This document shows, in pieces, positions 34,340 through 42,904 of a stretch of DNA of 64,000 nt. The number at the start of each line of letters is the position of its first letter. Positions within the stretch are counted from its first letter, which is position 1. The notes under the pieces are model-generated. The model had not been told where the DNA came from. It saw nothing but the letters and a program-made list of their open reading frames with translations, and did not search any database. A program made the translations under genes and the position numbers. Origin of the DNA: JAKAIY01 sp036258195 (GTDB lineage: Bacteria > Chloroflexota > Ktedonobacteria > Ktedonobacterales > JADMIN01); contig DATAED010000076.1 in assembly GCA_036258195.1 (NCBI GenBank), positions 10,116 to 74,115 of the forward strand. The letters run 5' to 3'.

Positions 34340-34439
34340 GCTACACTCCTCACGACTGACACGCCACTCTTTCTGGATGATAGCGAAAGCCGGCCGCCAG
34401 CGCCAACCGCCGTGCCGACGAGCTGTGGGGGAGGAAACC

Positions 34440-35279
34440 ATGCCCGCGCGCATCGATCACGTCATCATTGCCGGGCCTTCGCTGGAAGCCCTCGAAGACG
34501 CTTTCACGCGCCTGGGCTTTTCAGTCGTCGGCGGAGGGACACACCCCCACCTTGGCACGCGCAACCGCATCATCGTTCTGGGCGAGGGCTACATCGAGTT
34601 GCTGGCCATCGCCGATCCCGAGCGTGCCTCGCCCATGCTGCGTCAGCGCGTCGCCGGCGGCGTCGCCTGGGTAGGCTACGCGCTGCAATCCGACGACATC
34701 GAAGCTGAAGCGCAGGCCATGCGAGCGCGCGGCGTGGATGTGCGCGGCCCGACCGCTGGCCGCCTCGTCGCGCCGGAAGGCTCGGCGCGCAGTTGGCGCG
34801 TCGTCACGCTGGGAGGCGATGACCTCTGGGCGGCGGCGCTGCCCCTGCCTTTCCTCATCCAGCATGACAGCGTTGGCGACACGCATCGCCGCGAGCTGGC
34901 GGGCGCTGACCCCATCGGGCCGCATCCGAATGGCGCACGGCGCCTGCTCGGCGTCATCCTGCGCACAGCCGACCCCGCCACGCTGCGCAAGCGATACGAG
35001 CGCGTATTCGGGCTGATGCTCGCCACGACGCCGACATCCGCGCGCTTCTCGCTGGCAGGCGGCCAGGAGTGGATCGCCCTGGAGCGCGCAGAGAGCGCCC
35101 CAGGCGAGGCGCCAGCCGCGATGGATGACGCCGCCGCCGAGATGAGCATCCATGTGAAGGCGCCCGACCTTGCCGCTGTGGAGGCGATGGCCCGCGCCGC
35201 TGGATTCGCCTGCGTCGCGAGCACTGATGCGCTGAGGGTCTCACTGCCCGGCGGCGGCCAGATCGAGTTCAGCGCATAA
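34440..35279 (+). CDS. VOC (glyoxalase-like) family protein
   Basis: 279 residues. It starts ARIDHVIIAGPSLEALEDAF, typical of the glyoxalase-like domain (PF13468-type), with LGTRNRIIVLGEGYIELLAI and a second half beginning LLGVILRTADPATL. His in DHV, Glu in YIEL and Glu at the end (GQIEFS) are the possible metal ligands. Enzymatic role unknown. GGGGGAGGAAACC precedes ATG at 34440; the frame extends back to 34338 into the divergent promoter region. Confidence 0.8.
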   Translation: MPARIDHVIIAGPSLEALEDAFTRLGFSVVGGGTHPHLGTRNRIIVLGEGYIELLAIADPERASPMLRQRVAGGVAWVGYALQSDDIEAEAQAMRARGVDVRGPTAGRLVAPEGSARSWRVVTLGGDDLWAAALPLPFLIQHDSVGDTHRRELAGADPIGPHPNGARRLLGVILRTADPATLRKRYERVFGLMLATTPTSARFSLAGGQEWIALERAESAPGEAPAAMDDAAAEMSIHVKAPDLAAVEAMARAAGFACVASTDALRVSLPGGGQIEFSA

Positions 35280-35293
35280 CCCGTGGCCGCGCC

Positions 35294-36370
35294 TCAACTC
35301 TTGCGAGCGAAGAGGTACAGCGCGCCGGGGCCACGGAAGAGCGCCAGATGTTCCTCTGGCACGCCTGCCTCGCGGGCATACTGCTCCAGATCACGCCGCT
35401 CGACACTGAAGTCGGTGAAGCCAGCGGCGAAAGCCAGCGCGCCGAACTGCTCTGCGTCGTAGAAGCTGATGCGGGAAGCGGCTGGTTCTGGCGCCGCTGG
35501 TGTGCCGCGCAACTCTGGGTCGCTGCCCAGTGCGATAAATCGCCCGCCCACCGCCAGCGTGCGGCGAACCTCGCGCAGCGCGGCGACCGGATCAGGTAGA
35601 TGCCCCAGCACGCCAGTCATCATCGCATGCGTGAAGGTCGCGTCGGCGAACGGCAGCTGCTCGGCGCTGGCCTGCTGCACACTCAGGCGACCCTCCGCGA
35701 TGGCGTCGTGGTTCTGCTCGCTGGCCAGCCTCACCATATCCAGGCTATGATCGATCGCTGCGGCGCGGCAACCGCTCTTCAGCTCCTCGCGCAGTAGCGC
35801 GCCGCCCCCACAGCCCACCTCCAGCAGATATGACTCCGGCGTAAGGTCGAGTTCCGCCATGAAGACGCGGAAATTGGGCCAGTGATACAGCGGATCGCTG
35901 TAGATGGCGCGCGCCAGCGGGCCAGTCGGGCGGCGGGCTGTGCGGTCGATCAGCCAGTCTCCGAAGGCCACAGGAGCGGTGGCCCGCAGCAGCGGCGCAG
36001 CGATCTCGCCCGCGAACCAGCCGACCAACTCACCTGGATCACCGATCAGAGCGCCCCATCCGCGCTGCTCCAGCGTGACCCGTGCGCCCGCGCCATCTGG
36101 CTCGACACGCAGCGCCACCTCGGTCTCCAGTTCCGGCTGCCAGGTCGCCGGCCGCCAGCGCAGCCGCGCCTGCTTGCCTGGCGTCCACTCCACTACCCGG
36201 CCCACCTCGAACTCCCCCTGCGTCAAGCGCCCATTTGCCCCCACCTCGAAGCGCATCCCTACGCGGTCGAGGGCGAGCGCCAACTCCTCCATCAGCGCCT
36301 GAAAGGCCGCCTCTGGAGCGAGCGCGCTCTGCATGCTGACCGAAACCGTCGTCGTGGTAGCGTCTGGCAT
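35294..36370 (-). CDS. SRPBCC-domain and SAM methyltransferase fusion
   Basis: 358 residues with two parts. The first 145 or so look like a START/AHSA1 (SRPBCC) ligand pocket: VSMQSALAPEAAFQALMEEL, VVEWTPGKQARLRW and VTLEQRGWGALIGDP. The second is a class I methyltransferase with LLEVGCGGGALLREEL, IDHSLDMVRLA, LPFADATFTHAMMTGVLGHL and VGGRFIALG. A hydrophobic small-molecule substrate held by the first domain would be an inference. It converges with the VOC gene (14-base gap). The ATG has only a weak ribosome site. Confidence 0.8.
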   Translation of the reverse strand: MPDATTTTVSVSMQSALAPEAAFQALMEELALALDRVGMRFEVGANGRLTQGEFEVGRVVEWTPGKQARLRWRPATWQPELETEVALRVEPDGAGARVTLEQRGWGALIGDPGELVGWFAGEIAAPLLRATAPVAFGDWLIDRTARRPTGPLARAIYSDPLYHWPNFRVFMAELDLTPESYLLEVGCGGGALLREELKSGCRAAAIDHSLDMVRLASEQNHDAIAEGRLSVQQASAEQLPFADATFTHAMMTGVLGHLPDPVAALREVRRTLAVGGRFIALGSDPELRGTPAAPEPAASRISFYDAEQFGALAFAAGFTDFSVERRDLEQYAREAGVPEEHLALFRGPGALYLFARKS

Positions 36371-36567
36371 CCTGAATCACTCACTTTCAGCCAATATCCG
36401 CGGGTCGCCATCTCGTCAATGAGCGGCGCACAGGCTCATTCTACCTGTGCAGATGGCGAACGGTAGACCCGGGACGAACGTTTCGCAGGGCATACGACAT
36501 GATGAGTCAACAGGCGCAGACTTCTGCCGACAATAGTCGCCGACTATAGGAAAATGCAGACAAAAGG

Positions 36568-36609
36568 CGACGCCTGCCCTGGCCTCCAATGGGGCAGGAG
36601 CAGGCGTCG
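36568..36609 (-). terminator. Intrinsic terminator of clpC
   Basis: A 10-bp outer stem CGACGCCTGC/GCAGGCGTCG with additional pairing in the CCTGG/CAGG inner part; on the minus strand it is followed by CCTTTTGTC. It lies just after the clpC stop at 36625. Confidence 0.8.
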
Positions 36610-36624
36610 TAGCGCGCGGATCAG

Positions 36625-39126
36625 CTAGTGCAGCAGCGCAGGGCCGCTCTCATCGCCACCTGTGAGTCGCTCTGGGTGAGCGGTGGCACTCACTCGCACC
36701 ATCAGGCTGTCTGGCTCGGCGCCCAGATCGATGACCACCTCGTCGCCCGCGCGCACCTCTTCCTTCAGCAGCGCCTCAGCCAGCGCATCCTCGATGCGTC
36801 CTTGCGCCTCGCGCCGTAGCGAGCGTGCGCCATACTCGGCGTTGAAGCCACGACTGATCATGAGATCCTGCGCGCTCTCCGTCACCTGCATGGTGATCCG
36901 CTGGGCCGCCAGACGCTCGCGTATCTGGTCGAGCAGCAGCCCCAGGATGCGATGCGCCTCGCGCCGGGTCAGCGCGTGAAACAGGATGATGTCATCGAGC
37001 CGATTCAGGAACTCCGGGCGGAAGGCCCGCTCGATCTCAGGCATCACGATCTTACGCATCGCATCCTCCTCGGCGCCATCATCGTCCGGGCGCGTCTGGA
37101 AGCCGATGCCTGACCGATGCGTCAGCGCCGCTGAGCCGAGATTGGTCGTCAGGATGATGATCGTATGCTTGAAATCGACCTTGCGCCCTTTAGCGTCAGA
37201 GAGGGAGCCATCCTCCAGAATCTGCAAAAGCATGTCATAGACCTGCGGGTGCGCCTTCTCGATCTCGTCGAACAGGACGATGCTGTACGGCCGACGTCGC
37301 ACGGCCTCGGTGAGCTGTCCCGCCTGGTCGTAGCCCACATAGCCTGGAGGCGCCCCCACCAGCCGCGCCGCCGTATGCCGCTCCATGAACTCCGACATGT
37401 CCAGCTTGATCATCGCGTCATCCGAGCCAAAGAGCGCCTCGGCCAGCGCGCGCGCCAACTCTGTCTTCCCCACGCCCGTCGGCCCGGCGAAGACGAAGGA
37501 GCCGATCGGCCTGCGACGGTCGCGCATATCGACACGCCCGCGCCGCACCGCGCGCGCCACCGCATGCACGGCCTCATCCTGCCCGAGCACACGCCGCTGC
37601 AGCGTCTCATCCAGATTCAGCAGCCGGTCGGAGTCATCGAAGCCCGAGAGCGTCGTCGGGATACCCGTCCAGCGCGAGACGACCTCGGCGATGTCTTGCG
37701 GCGTCAGTGTGGGCTCCTGATTCTCGCGCAACTCTCGCCATTCTGCGTCGATCTGATCCAGGCGCTCGCGCACCTCGGCCTCGCGGTCGCGCAGATCCGC
37801 CGCATCCGAATACTGCCGCGCACGGATGGCGCGCACCTTGGCGTCGTGCAGTCGCTCCAGCTCGTCGCGTAGTGCATTGGACTCTTTCGGAGCCACCGCA
37901 CGCGCCACCCGCAGCCGCGCCGCCGCCTCATCCATCAGATCGACCGCCTTGTCGGGCAGCGAGCGATCCTGAATGTAGCGCTCAGAGAGCTTCGCCGACG
38001 CCGCAATCGCCTCGTCCGAGACGCGCACATGATGGAAATGCTCGTAGCGCGACCGCAGCCCGGACAGAATCTCGATCGTCTCAGGGATGGTAGACTCTGG
38101 CACCGTGATGGGCTGGAAGCGCCTCTCAAGCGCGGGATCGCGATCCATGATGCGCTTGAAGTCGTCCTGCGTGGCGGCGCCGATGACCTGAATCTCGCCG
38201 CGCGCCAGAATCGGCTTGAAGAGATTCGCACCGTCGATAGAGCCTTCCGCGCCGCCCACACCCAGCAGTCCCTGCAGCTCGTCGATGAACAGGATGACGT
38301 TCTGCGCCTTCAGCAGCTCGTCCACGACCGCTTTCAGCCGCTCCTCGAAGTCGCCGCGATACTTGGTGCCAATCGTTAGCAGGCCCACATCCAGCAGCAC
38401 GATGCGCTTGTCGCGCAGCTTTTCTGGCGCCTCGCCCGCCGCGACGCGCTGCGCCAGCCCTTCGGCGATGGCGGTCTTGCCGACGCCAGCCGCGCCCACC
38501 AGCACCGGATTATTCTTGCGGCGGCGCGTCAGCGTCTGCATCACCTGAGTCAGCTCATTTTCGCGCCCGATCATCGGGTCGAGTTCGCCAGCGATTGCGG
38601 CTGACGTCAGGTCGCGGCTGACGATGTTGAGGGTGGGGGTCAAGCGGTAGCGCGCCGCATGCGCCAGCGCGAAGCCGCTGTCTGCCAGGCTCGACCGCAG
38701 CAGTTTGACCTGCGAGCGAACGCCATCGTAAGTGACGCCAAAGCTCTCCAGCACACCAGCAGCGATGCCATCGGTGTTGCGCAGCAGACCCAGCAGCAGG
38801 TGAATTGACGTCACTTCCGGGGCATTCTCGCCACTGGCCTCCGCCTCCGCATCAGCGAGCGCCTGCTTTGCCTCCGGACGCAGTGTCGGCTCCGGAACAG
38901 CGCCCGAGACGCCATGCCCCATGATGAAATCAAGCGCCTGCCGCAATCGCTGGACGTTGGCGCCCAGATGATGCATCACCTCCAGCGTCAGCGTGTCGTT
39001 GCAATCCACAATGCCGCACAGGATATGCTCGCCCCCGATTGCGCGGTGCTGCAGACGAATCGCGACGGCGCGCGCCAATGCCAATGAACGACGAGCGTCC
39101 ACACTGTATTGATCGAATCGGCTCAC
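36625..39126 (-). CDS. clpC: ClpC-type AAA+ protease ATPase
   Basis: 833 residues; unfolds proteins for the ClpP protease. Order: Clp N repeat domain (1-145), first AAA+ with Walker A GAAGVGKT (211-218) and Walker B ILFIDE (278-283), a middle region with a UVR-like motif (RAIRARQYSDAADLRDREAE, 432-451), second AAA+ with GPTGVGKT (548-555) and VLFDEI (617-622), and the ClpP-docking loop GIGF (673-676). The middle region is short, so it is ClpC rather than ClpB. GTG start follows AGGAGGACGTC. No clpP, mcsAB or ctsR lies nearby. Confidence 0.93.
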   Translation of the reverse strand: MSRFDQYSVDARRSLALARAVAIRLQHRAIGGEHILCGIVDCNDTLTLEVMHHLGANVQRLRQALDFIMGHGVSGAVPEPTLRPEAKQALADAEAEASGENAPEVTSIHLLLGLLRNTDGIAAGVLESFGVTYDGVRSQVKLLRSSLADSGFALAHAARYRLTPTLNIVSRDLTSAAIAGELDPMIGRENELTQVMQTLTRRRKNNPVLVGAAGVGKTAIAEGLAQRVAAGEAPEKLRDKRIVLLDVGLLTIGTKYRGDFEERLKAVVDELLKAQNVILFIDELQGLLGVGGAEGSIDGANLFKPILARGEIQVIGAATQDDFKRIMDRDPALERRFQPITVPESTIPETIEILSGLRSRYEHFHHVRVSDEAIAASAKLSERYIQDRSLPDKAVDLMDEAAARLRVARAVAPKESNALRDELERLHDAKVRAIRARQYSDAADLRDREAEVRERLDQIDAEWRELRENQEPTLTPQDIAEVVSRWTGIPTTLSGFDDSDRLLNLDETLQRRVLGQDEAVHAVARAVRRGRVDMRDRRRPIGSFVFAGPTGVGKTELARALAEALFGSDDAMIKLDMSEFMERHTAARLVGAPPGYVGYDQAGQLTEAVRRRPYSIVLFDEIEKAHPQVYDMLLQILEDGSLSDAKGRKVDFKHTIIILTTNLGSAALTHRSGIGFQTRPDDDGAEEDAMRKIVMPEIERAFRPEFLNRLDDIILFHALTRREAHRILGLLLDQIRERLAAQRITMQVTESAQDLMISRGFNAEYGARSLRREAQGRIEDALAEALLKEEVRAGDEVVIDLGAEPDSLMVRVSATAHPERLTGGDESGPALLH

Positions 39127-39249
39127 GACGTCCTCCTGTCTGCCTGCCGCACGAAGTGAACGCAGGCGTCAACCTTTCGGCCTCGACAAAAGGGCATAAT
39201 GCAAGGCATGTGCCAAAGCGCCCCGCCAGAGACGCGCAGGACACGTAGC

Positions 39250-40761
39250 TCAGAGCGCCGCAATGGCCTCGCTCAAGGCATCGCGCACGCGCTGTGATCG
39301 CAGCGTATCCCACACCTCGTCCACGCCCGCGATGAGATCATCCCGCTCGGCCTGCATATCCAGCCCCAGCGCCGCGAGGCCATCGTTGGCAGGTTGCGCC
39401 TGGCTCATCTCAGTCACGAGCCGCAGGGCCACCGTCAGATCCTGCACATCGCCCAGATGCGACTGCGCCGCCGTCAGCGCCTTGCGCACGGGCTTGGCGC
39501 CGTCGCCCAGCGCTACCGCAAAAATCTCCAGCGCGTAGCGCAATCGCTTGCAGGTGATGCGTAACTGATGCAGGGTTGGCGGCTCAGCGTCGGCGATGAT
39601 CGTCTCGTAGCGCAACACACGCTCGTAGCGCGGCCACAGCGCGCTGCCGACATAATGGCGGGTCAGCACGCAGCCGCCATCCTTCGAAGGCTGCGCAGGC
39701 GCTGCGACAAAGCGCTCCAGTTCGGCAAGCAACTTCGCATGCTTGCGCTTGTTCAGCCGCGCCACCAGCCGCTCGTAGCCCGCCAGCCGCTGCGAGGCCA
39801 GCAGATCGCGCAGCTCTGCCACATCACGCTCCCGCTGCGCGTCGGCGCCGACCCAATCCCGCACGCGCTCCAGAAAGATATCCAGATCGCGGATGACGCC
39901 CAGCACATCGGCCACAGCGCCGAGCCGCTTGCGCAGCGCATACAGCGTCTTGTCGTCATAGAGGCCCGCGCCCTCGACCGCCTGGAGCGTGGAGCGTATG
40001 CGTCGCGTGGCTACCCGCATGTCGTGGATGGCGTCCGGATCGCCGCTCTCCAGCGCGAACTGCTGGGCGCGTCGCAGATCGCGCAGCCGCCGCCGGATGG
40101 TGTGCCGCGCCAGCGCATCGAGTGGCGTGTAGCCGTCCAGCGTCCAGCGGGCGTGACGCAGCAGAGCCAGGCCACGCGACAGCTTGGTGCGGGACTCCGG
40201 CGCGAGGGGCAGCGCCTCCATCAGCGCCAGGCGTAGCAGGTCGAGATCGGCGCGGGCGCCAGCGCCCTTCAATTCCAGCTCCAGCTCATACAGCGGCTCG
40301 TGCCGCGCGGCGGCGATGACCTCGCCCATGTCCACCGCCAGCTCACCCACCACACGCCCACTGCGTCGCACTGCCCACAGGCGCCGCTCCACCTCCACCC
40401 GCAGCAGCGGCTCCAGTGGCTCGCCCTGCGCCAGCGCCGCCACTGGCTCGCCGATCTCGCGTGGCCAGTCGCGCGGATCGAGGCTCAGCGGCCCCTCCAT
40501 CTCGACCTCAATCTCTTCGCGCTCATGCACGTCGCCAGCGCCTGAATCCGGCCCCTTGAGCGTCAGGATGCGCCGCTCGCCGATGGCGCGGAGGCGCACA
40601 GAGTGGCGCGCCCCGGTGATGGCGCGCGAGGGGGTATCGAGCAGTGTATCGCTGTGCCGCTCGACGCCCGCTTCGCGCAGGGAATAGGGAGCGAGCGCCA
40701 ACTTCATCAGGCGGGCCGGGTTCATCGCGCCCGTGATGGCAAACTTCGCCTCGACCTCCAC
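39250..40761 (-). CDS. CYTH-CHAD domain protein, putative inorganic triphosphatase
   Basis: 503 residues. The N-terminal CYTH domain starts with the EXEXK signature EVEAKF and has VRLRAIG, LTLKGPDS and REEIEVEM, the triphosphate tunnel residues. The CHAD domain (about 215-503) is all-helical with HDMRVATRRIRSTLQAV and LHQLRITCKRLRYALEIF, whose His/Arg/Lys rows bind polyphosphate. This fusion is typical of triphosphatases associated with polyphosphate. GTG start follows AAAGGAGGG. It starts 36 bases after moaA, so probably shares its transcript. Confidence 0.9.
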   Translation of the reverse strand: MEVEAKFAITGAMNPARLMKLALAPYSLREAGVERHSDTLLDTPSRAITGARHSVRLRAIGERRILTLKGPDSGAGDVHEREEIEVEMEGPLSLDPRDWPREIGEPVAALAQGEPLEPLLRVEVERRLWAVRRSGRVVGELAVDMGEVIAAARHEPLYELELELKGAGARADLDLLRLALMEALPLAPESRTKLSRGLALLRHARWTLDGYTPLDALARHTIRRRLRDLRRAQQFALESGDPDAIHDMRVATRRIRSTLQAVEGAGLYDDKTLYALRKRLGAVADVLGVIRDLDIFLERVRDWVGADAQRERDVAELRDLLASQRLAGYERLVARLNKRKHAKLLAELERFVAAPAQPSKDGGCVLTRHYVGSALWPRYERVLRYETIIADAEPPTLHQLRITCKRLRYALEIFAVALGDGAKPVRKALTAAQSHLGDVQDLTVALRLVTEMSQAQPANDGLAALGLDMQAERDDLIAGVDEVWDTLRSQRVRDALSEAIAAL

Positions 40762-40797
40762 GCCGACCCTCCTTTGCGGCGCGCATGACGCTGCAAG

Positions 40798-41892
40798 CTA
40801 GCCGCCGATCATCGACATCGAGCGGGAGGTGCGGCGGAAGCGCTTGTCGCCGATGTAGTGCTTGAGTTCCTTGTGCCAGACCGCCTGGCGCAGAGCCAGC
40901 TCGATCTCCTCGTCGCTGGCGTCCGAGCGCAGCAGTCCACGGAAATCGGTCTCCACCTGCGCGAAGAGGCAGGTGCGCAGTTGACCCTCCGCCGTCAGCC
41001 GGATGCGGTCGCACTGCCCGCAGAAGGGCTCGCTGACCGGATTGATGAAGCCGACCTCGCCCACGCCATCGGCGAAGGTGTAGCGTCGCGCCGTCTCCGA
41101 TTTGTCGGCGCTCTGCACGGGAACCAGCGGGCCAAACTCCGACTCGATGATGGCGCGAATCTCGCCGCCGGTCAGGATGTCCTCTTTGCGCCAGATCTGG
41201 TCAGCGTCCAGCGGCATGAACTCGATCCAGCGCACCACATAGCCCGTGCGGCGGGCGAAGTGGGCGAAGTCGAGCACCTCCGCCTCGGTGAATCCGCGCA
41301 TCGCCACGGCGTTGATCTTGATCGGGCGAATCGTCGGGCAGTCTTCCAGCGCGCGCAGACCAGCCAGCACCTGCTCCAGCGCGTCGCGGCGCGTCAACTG
41401 CGCGAATCGCTCGCGCTCCAGCGAATCGAGGCTGACATTGATGCGCGTCAGCCCGGCCTCGGCCAGCGGCCGCGCCAGCTTGGGCAGCGCGACGCCGTTG
41501 GTCGTGAGGCTGAGGCTGGTCAGGCCAGGGATCGCACTGAGCATGCGCACCAGCGTAGGCACATCGCGCCGCACCAGCGGCTCACCGCCCGTCAGCCGCA
41601 CCTGCTCGATGCCGATGGACGCGGCGATGCGCGTCAGCCGCGCCATCTCCTCGAAGGTCAGGATGTCGGCGCGCGGCAGCCAGGCCAGCCCCTCGGCGGG
41701 CATGCAATAGACGCAGCGGAAATTGCACTTATCCGTCACCGAGATGCGCATATTGCGGATGCGCCGCCCGTAGCTATCGACGAGCGGCCCCTCCAGCGCC
41801 TCCGGTGGTGGCGTCTCGTGATGGTCGCGCCCGGCGGAAAGATCGCGCAGCGCGCGGCGGATCACCTTGCGATTGCCGTCTGTGTCTGTCAT
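40798..41892 (-). CDS. moaA: GTP 3',8-cyclase MoaA
   Basis: First step of molybdenum cofactor synthesis, a radical-SAM reaction on GTP. 364 residues. The SAM cluster is C56, C60, C63 in CNFRCVYC; the second cluster uses C291, C294 and C308 (CGQCDR and RTCLF); the protein ends in Gly-Gly (SMIGG), needed for catalysis. An N-terminal extension of about 37 residues precedes the usual start. It would supply the molybdenum enzymes at 7.6-11.5 and 19.5 kb, although no other moa gene lies in the window. Confidence 0.96.
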   Translation of the reverse strand: MTDTDGNRKVIRRALRDLSAGRDHHETPPPEALEGPLVDSYGRRIRNMRISVTDKCNFRCVYCMPAEGLAWLPRADILTFEEMARLTRIAASIGIEQVRLTGGEPLVRRDVPTLVRMLSAIPGLTSLSLTTNGVALPKLARPLAEAGLTRINVSLDSLERERFAQLTRRDALEQVLAGLRALEDCPTIRPIKINAVAMRGFTEAEVLDFAHFARRTGYVVRWIEFMPLDADQIWRKEDILTGGEIRAIIESEFGPLVPVQSADKSETARRYTFADGVGEVGFINPVSEPFCGQCDRIRLTAEGQLRTCLFAQVETDFRGLLRSDASDEEIELALRQAVWHKELKHYIGDKRFRRTSRSMSMIGG

Positions 41893-41994
41893 GCCAACAT
41901 CGCCTCACTGCGTCTCGCTGCCACACGCCCACGGGCATGAATGCCCCAACCGCGCCGTGCGCCGGCTATTCATGGCCGCGACACCTCACGCACA

Positions 41995-42714
41995 TTATCC
42001 GATGGTCTGCCCCGGCTTGATGTCCACCACCTCAACGGCGCTCAGCCCAAACTCGTCCAGCGCCTTCTTCAGCGCATCTGGCGAGCCAGTCAGCGCCGGG
42101 AAGGTCGCGTAGTGAACCGGCATGATGGCCGGAACCTTCAGCAACTTCATCGCGTAGGCCGCCTCGCGTGGCCCCATGGTGAAGAAATCGCCGATAGGCA
42201 GGATGGCAAGATCGGGCTGGTACAAATCGCCGATGATCGCCATGTCGCTGAAGACATTGGTATCGCCAGCGGCGTAGATCTTAAAGCCATTCTCACAGGT
42301 GATGACGTAACCGACGGCCTCGCCGCCATAGACGGTTGTGTCGCCGTCGGAGATGCCGCAGGTATGGTCAGCATGCGTCATCGTCACCTTGACGCCGCCC
42401 AGATCGAACGTGCCGCCTTTATTGAATCCCACGAGGTTGCCCACGCCTTTGCTCTCCAGCCAGCCAGCCGTTTCGGGGACGGCGAGCACATGCTGGGGCT
42501 GCGCGCTGGCGGCGGTGCTGACGGCGTCGCCGATGTGATCGAAGTGGCCATGCGTGATGAGGATATCGTCGAGCTTGCCGACTGTCTTCAAGTTCTCTGG
42601 GCAGGCGGGGTTCCCCTGAATCCACGGATCGAGCATGATGCGCCTGCCGCCCGGCGTGCGCACCACATACGTCGCATGCCCGAACCACGTAATCTGCGCG
42701 CCCTTCAGATCCAT
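41995..42714 (-). CDS. UPF0173 metal-dependent hydrolase
   Basis: 239 residues of the metallo-beta-lactamase superfamily. ITWFGHATYVV starts the fold; the metal site is HGHFDHIGD, followed by TMTHADHTCG and IYAAGDTNVFSDM, and a final PVHYATFP. This is the YtkL-type family, whose substrate is not established. The start at 42714 follows AAAGGAGACG; the frame runs back to 42816 over unlikely sequence. It precedes moaA on the same strand with about 100 bases between. Confidence 0.88.
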   Translation of the reverse strand: MDLKGAQITWFGHATYVVRTPGGRRIMLDPWIQGNPACPENLKTVGKLDDILITHGHFDHIGDAVSTAASAQPQHVLAVPETAGWLESKGVGNLVGFNKGGTFDLGGVKVTMTHADHTCGISDGDTTVYGGEAVGYVITCENGFKIYAAGDTNVFSDMAIIGDLYQPDLAILPIGDFFTMGPREAAYAMKLLKVPAIMPVHYATFPALTGSPDALKKALDEFGLSAVEVVDIKPGQTIG

Positions 42715-42845
42715 CGTGAGCGTCTCCTTTGACCTGTGCTGGCGACATCGAGCGCCGAGCGCCAGCGACCTGCGCACACGGATTGCCATAGCTACAAAAA
42801 CTGTACCACGCGCCACCGCCAGGCGCCCAGAGCAACGAGGCGGCT

Positions 42846-42893
42846 GGCCCCCATCCCCAGCCCCTCCCCCGCTTTGCGGGAGAGGGGATCCAG
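42846..42893. repeat. Type B intergenic palindrome, reverse orientation
   Basis: CCCCCATCCCCAGCCCCTCCC, CGCTTTGCG, GGAGAGGGGAT. Only this type B copy runs in the opposite orientation to the others. It lies directly downstream of metH (minus strand). Confidence 0.7.
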
Positions 42894-42904
42894 ACGGGCG
42901 CCGC

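Noticed and set aside
36625..39126. ClpB disaggregase
   Set aside because: The long ClpB coiled-coil middle domain is missing, while a UVR-like motif and a ClpP-docking GIGF loop are present, which fits ClpC.
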